Source: Magnolia sinica (lineage: Eukaryota; Streptophyta; Magnoliopsida; Magnoliales; Magnoliaceae). Taken from it: a stretch of 64,000 nucleotides of DNA. The notes under the pieces are model-generated. The model saw only the letters and a list, made by a program, of their open reading frames with translations. It did not search any database and had not been told where the DNA came from. The position numbers and the translations under genes were made by a program. The DNA is taken from NCBI RefSeq assembly GCF_029962835.1, contig NC_080585.1:59321443-59385442 (forward strand). Direction: 5' to 3'. Positions 11,534 through 21,594 of this stretch are shown here, piece by piece. How positions within the stretch are numbered: position 1 is the stretch's first letter; every line of letters begins with the position of its first letter.

Positions 11534-14375
11534 TGTAACGACCTTAGAATTTTTGTGCTAATCTTTCCTTAAGTAGTTGTTTTTGGGGTAATTAGCGCTA
11601 TACTCGATTGCTTGTGAAATTCGCATCAATCACTTTAAATTGTATCTGCATGGCTCTAAACGTGTAGATTAGTTAGCGCTACGTTACTCTGAAATCTGGG
11701 ATTCATCGCTAAATCCAGTTGTTCTGGGGAATTTTTGGAAGATCTGGATCGGACCTGGACTGTGCGTCGAAAGTCCGATAGCGATGATCTTAGGCTGTTG
11801 CGGTCACTATGTTGGGCTTGACCATTACCTCGAAAATCAAGTCCATCTGATGTTCTGGGTCGATTTGATTGAGTTCGGAGTGAAGAGTGTGAGAACGGTT
11901 GGAATTTAATAAGTTTTTATGTAATCTAAGTCGTGTCGCTTGCGCGACGATTTTAAGCTATCTGACCGTTGGATTCTGACCCAATTTCACCCTCTGATCA
12001 GGATAGTTGGCCCAGGCATATCCTAGTGCTTGTGGACCTGATCGAGATTCCGTGACTGTTGAATTGAGTGTGGTCCGCCACGGCTGATCTGAAGAGCCGG
12101 TCGGTACGAAAACTCAGCCTGACCTAGATCCATGGTCAATGAGCTTAAGTCCGACCTTTCGTGGTTATAGGCCCACCAGAAGTGCTTCGTTGGATCGAGA
12201 AAGGCATGCTTTGGTTATAACCTAAGTATACCTTGTCCCTGGGGTTATTTTCATCATTCTGAGGCCTATTTATAGTCCTTAAACCCTAGCCCTCTTTTCC
12301 ATACGAATTTCTCTAACCCTAGCTTGGAAAGAGAGTGGAAAAGAGAGAGAAAGTGAGAGAGATAAGTTGGTGAATCATCTGGATTCTTCTTTGTTCTTCT
12401 TCATCTTTGAACCTTCACTTTGAATTGTTCTTCTGACGGTTCTGAGTTCTTTTGGGGTAAGTTAACCTAACCCTAACCTGTGTTAGAGCTTAGATTAGTT
12501 TTGGAGTTGTTGTATCTCATTTCTATCTTTGCTTTAGGGTATTCTTTCGCCGTTGACGAAGACAACTCGTCTAAATCAGTTCGGTGTTCATTCCTTGCTT
12601 AAGGTGCGGACTTTAAGTGTATAGGTTATGGTTTTCAAGGCTTTCAACGCCAGTTAGTGATTTATTCTTGTTATGGATGAGATTTCACATGCCAAATGTT
12701 GTGTTTACATTGCTTTCCTGATATGCATGCGTTATATTGAGATTTGTGTATTCTATGTGTATTTATAAAGTACCATATACGTATAAAATATGCACTTATG
12801 ATTGCCATGATTATTTGTCATGTATGTATGCTAGATGCATGTATGACAACTCCTTGGAAAAAGGAATTGTCTAAATGCATGTTCTTCAACATACGTCATG
12901 TATGTTGTTCCATGTATGCTAAGTGTTTGTAGAAATGCATGAATGATCTAAAGTGTAACTTATTACACTAATTGCGAGCGTTGAGAAGTGATTCTCAACA
13001 CTCTTATTGATGTGCATGATTTCCTTTATGCAAGTTACATTCCATGTTATTTAAATTCAAGCACTACTTGTGCTTACATTTATGTTAAGTTGATATTCCT
13101 CAAGTGCTTATGTACCATGATTTAAGTTGTTGTTCCATTACTGTTTTACAATCCATATGAGTATCTGTAGTAGTGTAAGATGTTTGGGACTATGCCTTAG
13201 TCTAGGAAATCGGTAATTGACCTTATGTTCGTGGTTGAGATTGCTTTTGCCATGTAGGACGTATTAGACGAACCCGAGCCATATTAGAGTTGTCGGCAGT
13301 GGTTTGGCCACGTGGAGTGTTTGCGCATTCTATGTCGCTCAACTCAACGTGCGCTCGTGCTAGTCGAGTTCGTCAAATAACCCGATTGTCCGATGTATGT
13401 TCACCATGTATGGACGCTACTGCTTGAATCTAGGGTACTGAACTTACCAGTGAAATCCTATTAACTATGGTACTCGATCCGCTAAGACTCATGAGCCGGA
13501 CATGGTGGTATGGGACACTGTGGTCGAGCTATCGGCCTACGCTGGGGTGACGAGCCTCCCCGTAGTGACCAGTGAGCAACTAAACTCGTGAGCCGATTAT
13601 GGTGGTATGGGACACTATATTCGTGCTGTCGGCCTACATAAATTGGTGACGAGCCCTTTGTAGTGACCCCGAGCATACCTGGATACCGCAAGGAGGTGAC
13701 GAACCGAACTGTGGTAGTAAAGGCATGAAAGGCGTGCATTGATTGGTGACGAGCCCTTTGCTACGACCTCAAACATATGATCGTATGAGATGACTAGGAT
13801 TGACGACCCTAGAATGGATCACTGTTTGGATGGTGACATGAGGAAGGTATCTTAGCTTCCCAATCCGACTGTGTGAAATGGACTAATAACAACTTGGTAA
13901 TCATATCCATGCACCGCATTTGCATGTGCTTTGTAGATGTGGCGCACTTTGAGGCGATGTCATGCGTAACGTAAGATGAAGACGCTGAGGGTGTACGCGT
14001 GAGGGCACGCATCATATTGCATCCATCCTTGCATGGGTTCTAGCGAGCCTCAGTCTGATGTGCGGGATTGTGGGATTATTTTTGGGAACTTAAATGATGT
14101 AACTTGATATTTATAATTTTGTTAAATAACACTTTCATACGATCTGGCTTGTATATGTAATTCAGGGATGTACACTTGTACACATATTTTTCTATAAGTC
14201 TTCCGCTTGCTTTATTCACTTATACCTGAATCATATCTGTGTTTTGGCTTAATCTATTCCATGTTTTATGCACTAATGCAGTCAACATACATCCATCATT
14301 AATTATGTTGCATAAGTGATGTTTTGAAACTCGGGAGCTGAGTTATGCTCGACCTCCGAATTTCAGGGCGTTACA
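11534..14375 (+). mobile_element. Solo LTR, 2842 bp, TSD ATACC
   Basis: Begins TGTAACGACC and ends GGGCGTTACA, with ATACC repeated exactly at 11529-11533 and 14376-14380. The unoccupied form of the site, GATCCATACCATCAATCG, is present in the homologous LTRs near 28149 and 37081, which proves the insertion point. A TATA-like TATTTATAG sits at 12267-12275 and is followed by a leader rich in CCCTAG and GAGAGA. The same LTR family, in minus orientation, is at 2553-3281. No coding capacity. It formed by LTR-LTR recombination inside LTR copy A. Confidence 0.93.
13488..13770. repeat. Tandem ~105-bp duplication in the solo LTR
   Basis: Two units share GGTGGTATGGGACACT, TCGGCCTAC and GGTGACGAGCC. The first is at about 13489-13590 and the second at about 13591-13690. 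A partial third (GATTGGTGACGAGCCCTTTG) is near 13741. The units are diverged. The ORF across them is chance. Confidence 0.7.
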
Positions 14376-15053
14376 ATACCATCAATCGATATGCCCCAAT
14401 TGGCCCATCACAAAAATTGCAATCTAACCCTACAAAACACCCACCGATTGCTAATCTTCTAGGCTCCTTGGAATACTAAGCTCATCGGCTTCAACTTTGA
14501 TGGAGGATGATGAAGATTAAAGGGTTAGGATGAGAGATGAGGGGGTAGCAAGTGAGCCACACTTGACTCTCTTGGGAAGCTTGGATGGTCCTCTCTTTGG
14601 TTGCTTGAAATAGTAGAGAGAATAAGAGGGAGAAAGGTTATGATGGGATGAAAAGGGATGGGTGTGAGTAACATGAGGGTTGACTTTGGGGATGACTTGT
14701 GTAAGAGAGGGATGGGTTGTGATAGAATGTGTACTTGACTAGTACTTGATTGATTGATGTGATGGATTGGGTAGAGATTCTCTCAGGATTCGCAATGCGC
14801 AGCATTTTTCTTGAAATATGTACGGGCCTACAACTCCTAGCCTGGGTATCGCATCGTGCGTAAGTCGCGGCGTTGGAACCGCGGCGACGACATGGTCATA
14901 ATGGTAAAAGTCTCAGGTCGAGTCGACTCAGATCTACGAGATGCGACTTAGGGTCGTGCGCAAACGCCGATTATAGGTCGCGAGTTGCCAGATTTTGACA
15001 GGGAAGGTTGCGGGAGTCTAAGGAACGGTAAAAACTAGGATACGGGCCTTACA

Positions 15054-15434
15054 CATTGTCCATATGTTTTGCCGATTCATTTTATGCAATGACCCTAACG
15101 TTAAAGCATATTCAGCATTTAAGTGGACTACACCATTGGAAATAGTAAGGACCGACTGCAAAAGTTTTCAATTAGCCATAAAAGCTTTCATTGAAAGTTA
15201 CTTTGAAAAGGATAGTGTTGTCATCTTAAAAGAAATTATTATAACTTAAAAGCACTTTTGTATTTTGTCAAAATTACTTATCATTTTAGGCCCATGCACC
15301 ACCATGAATTATTCCCTGATTAATTTTGATTAAAGACTATTTCTTAATGGGTTAAACAAAGACCTCAAATAACATATTTTAAGATTTAACTGGGGGACAA
15401 AAATCCCGTAATTTCTTATTTTCATTTCATGGTC
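15054..15434. mobile_element. TIR element copy 2, middle piece
   Basis: After the solo LTR, the interior of the small element resumes (GCCGATTCATTTTATGC, then AAGTGGACTACACCATTGGAA). The last ~190 bp are poorly matched and may hold other debris. It is cut at 15435 by the Copia element. A 61-residue ORF at 15064 has no family features. Confidence 0.35.
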
Positions 15435-16012
15435 TGTTATGATTTTGGCTTGTGGAATCACACAGATCTAGATCTAGGATAGTAATCCAATGGCACTAAG
15501 CACATACAAGAGAACACACAGATTTAACGTGGAAAACCCTTACGGGAAAAAACCAGGCACAAAGCGACAGAAATCTACTATGAAAACATCAATTACAAAG
15601 AGAGAGGACTTACCCGATTCGAACAACCTCGAATCTCACCCTTGCTACACCCTTTGATAACCCTAGAACCCTTTTAGAAAGATTTAGAATACATTAGAAT
15701 AGCCCTATGGACCCCTATTTATGGTTTAGGAAACTTCACTTACGCACCTAGTCCGGAAAAATCCAAAAACTGCGTCTAATTTGTTTAACCACGACTGGTC
15801 GAGCCGAGGCCTCGACTGGTCGAGGGACCCCTACGACCGGTCGAGCTATCCCCACGACCGGTCGACCGGCCCGGACACCAAAAGGTGAACTCGCTGGACT
15901 TTGAGTCGAGTGGGCCTCGATCGGTCGTGCAGCTCCCTCGACCGATCAAGCTTGACCCACGACTGGTCAAGGAACCCCAAAAAATGAGATTTAAGGCATC
16001 TGTCTGACAACA
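15435..16012 (-). repeat. Copia 1 3' LTR (left copy)
   Basis: 578 bp. It holds about seven imperfect GACCGGTC palindromes within 15785-15975 (forms such as CGACTGGTCGAG and CGACCGGTCGAG). A TATA-like CATAAATAG is read on the minus strand near 15716-15724. Confidence 0.9.
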
Positions 16013-16018
16013 ATTTCC

Positions 16019-17560
16019 ATCATGCTTTCAATCTTCAATAGTGTAGCTCCTTAACCTCTTTTCTGATCTCTTCATCGCATCATAGCTTCAATCGATGCTT
16101 CTCGTGCACACTCCATCCTTCTTTTACGCCATCGCCAAGCTCAGAGAAGTTGCACAAAACTTGAACTTCTCTGTAGGAACGACCTTGGTGAGCATGTCTG
16201 TTAGATTCACGCTAGTATGAATTTTCTCCAGTGTTACGCCTCCTTCCTCAAGCACCTGTTAGATAAAGTGGTGACGAACATTAATGTGTTTAGTACATGA
16301 GTGATAAACAAAATTTTTAGCCAAATTGATAGCGCTCTCGTTATCATAGTAAACCGACACGGCCTCCTGCTGAAGTCCCAACTGATTTATCATGCCTTTG
16401 AACTAAACACCTTCTTTAAATGCTTCCATCACTGCCATAGATTCTGCTTCCATTGTGAAAAGAGCCACCACAGACTGAAGCTTCGACATCCAACTAATTG
16501 CTCCACCCACTAGTACAAACAAGTATCCTGAAGTAGACATCTTGGAATCTACACTGCCTGCATAGTCGGAATCCACATACCTTACCAACTTTGTCCCTGT
16601 TTTCTCAAAAGTTAAGACGTAGTCTTCTTATCATCTCACCGCTATCCAATATTTCTTGCCGGGGTACTTGCTCACAACACCGATAACTTGTGAAATAACC
16701 GGTCTAATACAGATCATGACATACACTGCCAACCGCATTCGAATAAGGCTAATGAAATATCCTTCTTTTTCTCATTTGTTTTGGGACATGTCCTAAGGAA
16801 AACTTGAGGAGAGACACGTAGGGAACGCTCTTCAGCTTTACATGGTCCATCACCTCATTGATCAATACCTACCCAAGGTATTCTGCCTGAGATAACCAAA
16901 GCCTACTCCTCTTTCAGTCTCAACGCCGATAACCATCTTTGCAGCCCTCCGATCCTTCATCCTGAATGTCCCACTTAACTGAGTCTTCAGTACATTGATT
17001 TCAGACATGTCATAATTGGTGATCTATATGTCAACAATCCCTGACTTACCATGAAGGAATTAAACCACTGCTTATGCGAAAAGTCGAACCACGACCTCCT
17101 GCAAAGTCTTTTCTCAGCCCCTTTAACTTCTAACCGTTCTGGTTGCTTCATGTAGATCTGCTCTTCACTTTCCCTTACAGAAGTGCAGACTCCACATCCA
17201 TCCTTCTAACTCAAGATCACATTGGCCAACCAGCGCCAATCACGGATCTAATAGACACCTACTATACTATCAGCACGAATATCTCTGAGAAGTCGATCCC
17301 TTCTTTCTGAGCATAACCCTTAGCTACCAACCTCGCCCTGTATGTATGTTGTATCCTCCTCAAGATCCACCTGCATCCAACTGCTTTCCGGCCCACTGGA
17401 AGCTCTACCAGCTCTTATATGTCGATCTGGTACAACTAATCCATCACATCGCATACAGTCACCTTCCACTTCTCATCACCAGGCTCGCCTAGAGCCTTTA
17501 GAATAGAAGATGAATCCCCTGCGATATTGGAGTCATCCTTGTACCACGCCAATATCCTGC
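16019..17560 (-). pseudogene. Copia 1 reverse transcriptase / RNase H remnant
   Basis: Read from high to low coordinates. Remnants of the RT domain in several frames (17050-17560) include the motif with RLVAKGYAQKEGIDF near 17285-17330. Then comes an open RNase H segment (16403-16588) with YVDSDYAGSVDSKMSTSGYL, and the classical Copia C-terminus in another frame (TKHINVRHHFI, then VNLTDMLTKVVPTEKF) near 16130-16310. RT copies the element RNA and RNase H removes the template. Stops and frameshifts throughout make it a pseudogene. The integrase that should precede it is mostly missing. Confidence 0.8.
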
Positions 17561-17562
17561 GA

Positions 17563-18277
17563 TCATGCTGTGTGATTCTTCTCACTGGTGGCTGCTCCAC
17601 CTGCTCTATATCCCTGTCTGCGCATCTCAGCTTTCCTGCCCTGCCCGCTCATGTGGCCATGCCCAACATGCCACACATATGCAGAGGTGGAATCCGTTAC
17701 ATCCATTGCAGCTCCACCTTTTGAAGTGCTCCCAATAAACTTGTATAAGTTACCAAGTCGTTGCGCTTTCATGATTACTTGTGCCCCCTTAGATACCTTA
17801 AGAGCACTATCAATACCTGTGTACTTGCATCCTTTTGCCTCAAGTACACCAAGAGAAATCAGATTTTGCTTCAAATCAGGAACGTGCCTAACATCAGTCA
17901 AGGGACGCTCCACCCCATCAAGCATTCTGATGCGCACCGTACCAACAGCCACAACATTACAGGCAATGCCATTACCCATAAACACCTGTCTACCATTGCA
18001 CTCCCTATAGCTGGCGAACCAACTCCGATGAGGAGTCATGTGAAAAGATGCCCCTGTGTCTAGCATCCACTCGTCCTTAAGATCATCGTATGGCCGCCTG
18101 ATAGTAGACACAGATAAAACATTACCATCACATCCACTCGATACATCTAACGTGACAGCATTGGCCTCCCTGTATGAAGCCTTAGAATCTTTTCTCTTCG
18201 ATTTATGATTTTCACAATCCTTCTTCACATGTCCTTCCATCCCACAATTACAGCATTTTGCCCTTACCCCTGGATTT
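17563..18277 (-). pseudogene. Copia 1 zinc knuckle, protease and GAG-pre-integrase
   Basis: An intact CCHC knuckle (CCNCGMEGHVKKDC, 18214-18255) is followed by the aspartic protease with EWMLDTGASFHMTPHRSWF near 18020-18070, and by the GAG-pre-integrase region (RHVPDLKQNLISLG, then VWHVGHGHMS). The knuckle binds element RNA and the protease matures the polyprotein. After the WH..GHMS start of the integrase zinc domain the reading becomes unrelated (17563-17640), which marks the deletion junction. It is out of frame with the gag at 18298. Confidence 0.85.
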
Positions 18278-18297
18278 GGATCTAGAACCTGAAGAAC

Positions 18298-18915
18298 CTA
18301 TACCTTGTTCAGAATTCCTACCCCTTGTAAGTAGTGCTTCAGAATATATCCCATGTCGACGTTAAGCTTTCTCATAACCTTCCCTTGAAGGGCTGAGATA
18401 ACGGTGTCAACACTTAGGGTTTTATTTGCGGTGCACATCGTGTCCCTGAAAGACTCATATGATGCATGAAGAGAATTCAATAATATACATGCATGTTCCT
18501 CATCTTTGACCACTTCCTCCATATTCAGCAATTTGCACATCAATTTATTAAAGTTGTTGATATGGGCTTCTAGATCTCCACCCTCTGTCATCTTGAAGAT
18601 ATAGCACTTTAGCTTCAAGTGTAGGTAATTTTCAGAGGACTTCTTTACATGAATGTTCTCTAACTTCGCCCACAAACTAACCGCAGTTTTCTCCCTCAAA
18701 ACATTATAGAGAACCTCATCCGTGAGACATAAACGGATGGAGGCTAAAACATTACTATCAAGGTTTTCCCATTCATCATATTTCATGGTAGACTTTTGCT
18801 CCTCAAGAGCTTTAATCTCACCTTGCTTGGTTAACAGGCTAATTATCTTAACCTTCCATAATTCAAAATTATTTTTGCCTGAGTACTTCTCAGTATCAGA
18901 CTTGTCATTTCCCAT
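18298..18915 (-). pseudogene. Copia 1 gag (UBN2 type)
   Basis: Best start is the Met at 18915 (MGNDKSDTEKYSGKNNFELW), because the residues upstream of it overlap the tRNA primer-binding site. Family blocks are clear: NFELWKVKIISLL, then LCLTDEVLYNVLREKTAVSLW, LHLKLKCYIFKMTEGG and LNSLHASYESFRDT. It is about 206 residues long and open, ending in a scrambled tail before the zinc knuckle, so the gag C-terminus is shifted. Gag forms the particle shell. A closely related gag, more decayed, lies at 59518-60110 in Copia element 2. Confidence 0.88.
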
Positions 18916-18956
18916 TATTATTAATCTTGCATATTCAGATTTATGCCCCAACGATT

Positions 18957-18968
18957 GCTCTGATACCA
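18957..18968 (-). other. Copia 1 primer-binding site
   Basis: On the minus strand this reads TGGTATCAGAGC, complementary to the 3' end of initiator tRNA-Met. It lies two bases inside the 5' LTR (18971-19547). Confidence 0.93.
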
Positions 18969-18970
18969 CT

Positions 18971-19547
18971 TATTGTGATTTTGGCTCACGGAATCACACA
19001 GATCTAGATCTAGGATAGTAATCCAATGACACCAAGCACACATAAGAGAACACACAGATTTAACGTGAAAAACCCTTACGGGAAAAAACCACGGCACAAA
19101 GCGACAGAAATCAACTATGAAAGCATCAATTACAAAGAGAGAGGACTTACCCGATTCGAACCTCGAATCTCACCCTTACTACACCCTTTGATAACCTTAG
19201 AACTCCTTTAAAAAGCTTTAGAATACATTAGAATAACCCTAGGGACCCCTATTTATGGTTTAGGAAACTCCACTTATGCACCTAGTCTGGAAAAATTCGG
19301 AAACCGCCTCAAATTTGTGTAACCACGATTGGTCGAGCCGAGGCCTCGACTGGTCGAGGGACCCCTATGACCGGTCGAGCTATCTCCACGACCGGTCGAG
19401 CGGCTCGGACACCAAAAGGTGAGCTCACTGGACTTTGAGTCGAGCGGGCCTCGACCAGTCGTGTAGCTCCCTCAACCGGTCGAGCTTGACCCACGACCAG
19501 TCGAGGGACCCCAAAAAAATGAGATTTAAGGCAGATGTCTGACAACA
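18971..19547 (-). repeat. Copia 1 5' LTR (right copy)
   Basis: 577 bp. About seven GACCGGTC-type palindromes lie within 19325-19507. A minus-strand TATA-like CATAAATAG at 19249-19257 fits a U3 promoter. The terminal CA has become TA. Confidence 0.9.
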
Positions 19548-19735
19548 TGATCGACCTTGTAAACATCAAAATGAACTCAAGCAGGTTTCAATAGTATACA
19601 TTTTCTAGTCAACTTTTTATTCTGGTGCGGCCCACTTGAGTTTTGTATCTGCTTAATTTTGGTTATAACATGATCAGGCAAAATGGCTGGACGGGTGGAT
19701 TTATCACAAACATCACAGTGGGTCCACCTAGCTTT
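19548..19735. mobile_element. TIR element copy 2, right piece
   Basis: Resumes the module order (CAGGTTTCAATAGTATACAT, GTGCGGCCCACTTGAG, CAAAATGGCTGGACG) and ends ATCACAAACATCACAGTGGG. That end is the inverse of the AGCCCACTGTGATGTATC terminus at 7007. Confidence 0.5.
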
Positions 19736-20060
19736 CGGTCTAAGGCAATCACTGTATGCGTCAAAATGCTTTTGGGTGGCCCCAATTTAGCACGTGGATC
19801 AATCAAAACTGGCCCCGTCCGGTCACATGGAGTGTCAGGTTAACCATTCAATCATCCTACCGGCGTCAATGTTTTCCTCTTTTCCATCATTGTGGTTTCG
19901 ACAGATTGCAGACACACATCATAGCTACCAAGCGGAAACTTCTTTACACTATTCGATGGGATACCCATAAGAGATCTGAGCCATTCATTCATCAGGAAGC
20001 GTACATCGTGGACATAAGTGGGCCAAAAATGACATTGTAGTTAGAACCAGATAGTCCAAC
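19736..20060. other. Gene-free repeat-like stretch
   Basis: Contains scattered 'GTGGCCC / GGGCC' repeat vocabulary but no ordered element and no coding sequence. Confidence 0.4.
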
Positions 20061-20088
20061 GTTCCAAATTCAATGCAAATGTGTGACC

Positions 20089-20268
20089 CACGTGATGAGG
20101 GTAGTATTATGATTTTTGCTACATGGCATGTTCACAGTTCATTAATGGCCCAAATCATTACACGTGCGTCATTATTGAGGGAGCAAGCTGCCTTGATAGT
20201 GAAAGATACCTCGTTTCAATACTGACGTCTTGGCATCGATTCCCCAACGGGGTGGGTAAAATCACGTG
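20089..20268 (+). promoter_or_regulatory. Cluster of G-box and C-box motifs upstream of the DUF1191 gene
   Basis: Three perfect CACGTG G-boxes at 20089-20094, 20161-20166 and 20263-20268, and one TGACGTC at 20223-20229, all within 180 bp. In plants these ACGT-core sites are bound by bZIP and bHLH factors (light, abscisic acid and stress responses). They lie roughly 150-350 bp upstream of the likely start of the transcript leader. Their role here is inferred from position only. Confidence 0.5.
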
Positions 20269-20429
20269 TGGGGGTGTACTAACAAGATAACCAAAAAAAA
20301 AAGCGGCCATGGTAGCTCTGATAAACGGGCATGGTATCAAAACTCCCTTTTGTGGACATCTTCGTCCATTTAAAAGTGAACATGGGTATTTTCGTCAACT
20401 AAAAGTACCAATGGGGTTTATCAGTGTTT

Positions 20430-21594
20430 TATCTCCGGCAACGATTCGTCAGCTCTGTCTCTTGCTGCGTTTTCTTCTCTTTTCTTGGTTCTCTCTGCAT
20501 TTCCAGCTCTTTTCCAGGTTTTCGGACTCACTCTTTTCAAAGGATTTCCAATTCTTTGGGGCATTTGGATTCGGAGATTCTTTAATCTTCTTTGCATTAA
20601 TCGCATTTTCGCGAAAATTCAGGTGCAAATCCTCAAAATGATTCCCGAATCTGCTATTAAAATGAGCTATTTAGCTGTTTTTTGTTGGATGTTTATGCTT
20701 ATAATGCAATCTGGTCAAAGTTTTTCAGCAATTCCTAGGGTTTTCTAGCTGTTTCTTCCGCAATTTTATCAAGAACGACGAAGAGTAATTCAGTCATTTC
20801 TAGGGTAGTTTTGAGGTTTTTGGTGGAAAGATCAAAAGCGCAGCGGTTTCTTGAACGGGTTAGAGATTTCGTTCGAGGATCACCCAAGAACAGCGGCATT
20901 GACCGATAATCAAAGTTCTCTCGAAGATGTTTCTGGTGGAGAATCTGGCGGTTCTGTAATTTCTTGGCCAAGATCAGGTATGCGGTTTCTGATTTTCGCT
21001 ATCATGTTCTTCGAGGATTTTGTAGAAAATACGGGAAGTCTGGGGCCATTGGATGAAAAAGCAGCCGGAAAATAGGGGTACGATTCGCTGTTTTTGGGAG
21101 ATTTTAGCTATTCAGCATTTTGTTAGTTCTTTTTCTTCTTCATCTTTTTTTTTTTTTTTAATTTTTTTTTATTTTTTTTTTTTTTGTTTGTTTATGATTC
21201 TGTTTGAAAGAAGAGCTGAAAATTCAAAATTGTTGGATGAAAAGAAAAATGACAGCGAAAAAATATTGAATTGTCCGGGGAGATCTGAGCTATTTCAAAC
21301 GGTTAATTAGTTTATTTATTTATTTATTTTTTGGCCTTCTTTTTCTAGATTTCGCTGGACAGAGCTGAGGAATCAGGTCATCTTTAGGGGAATAGATTCT
21401 CATTTGATAATATTGAGTAAAAGGGATTCAGAACAAAGACTTAGAGCTGCTTTATTCACAGAAGATTGCTTTTCTTTAACAAAGCACCATTCAATCTCTT
21501 TTACTGTATCAACATCCTCAAAATCTGAAGTTTTAAAGGCCAGAGGTATACAGTAAGCCTCCTGAGATCTTCGATTCCCCTTAAATAAGCGTGG
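20430..21594 (+). other. Probable 5' leader of the DUF1191 gene with a GT-AG intron
   Basis: The leader opens with a pyrimidine-rich stretch (about 20450-20530), as is common in plant 5'UTRs. A good donor (ATCAG|GTATGC, intron starting 20978) and a T-rich acceptor (CTTTTTCTAG, ending 21348) would define a 371-bp intron containing long T tracts. A second possible donor is AG|GTGCAA at 20623. The segment 21349-21594 contains no ATG, so ATG 21595 is the first after the acceptor. The transcription start cannot be placed exactly. ORFs in this region (20309-20641, 21053-21310) show no family features. Confidence 0.55.

Larger units (their letters stand above)
7040..15053 (-). mobile_element. Solo LTR of chromovirus family (copy A), with nested solo LTR
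   Basis: Begins TGTCACGTCCCAAACTCAG and ends ATACGGGCCTTACA, the same termini as the LTRs at 25224, 33676 and 38631. Sense orientation is minus, judged from the family's coding strand. Without the nested 11534-14375 insertion it is about 5.17 kb, against 3.6-4.1 kb for its relatives. The extra length comes from a 0.6-kb block (about 7430-8220) and repeat expansion (9560-10650). Flanks are TGTTG and CATTG, consistent with a CGTTG duplication that lost its CpG on each side. No internal region adjoins it, so it is a solo LTR. The short ORFs inside are chance. Confidence 0.85.
15435..19547 (-). mobile_element. Copia element 1, internally deleted
   Basis: Two LTRs of about 578 bp (15435-16012 and 18971-19547) share nearly all blocks, from TGTTATGATTTTGG (TATTGTGATTTTGG in the right copy) to GTCTGACAACA. 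Flanks TGGTC (15430-15434) and TGATC (19548-19552) are a TSD with one transition. Coding is on the minus strand: gag, zinc knuckle, protease, GAG-pre-integrase, then decayed RT and RNase H. The 2.96-kb interior lacks most of the integrase, so it cannot move by itself. It inserted into a small TIR element. Confidence 0.92.

Noticed and set aside
15064..15249. Short ORF that looked like a possible transposase or FAR1-like piece
   Set aside because: It overlaps the interior of a small TIR element and matches its module order. No protein motif.
20309..20641. 110-residue ORF before the DUF1191 gene
   Set aside because: It lies across the promoter and pyrimidine-rich leader. Its Phe/Leu-rich composition comes from T-rich DNA.
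21053..21310. 85-residue Phe-rich ORF
   Set aside because: Low-complexity T tract inside the probable 5'UTR intron.
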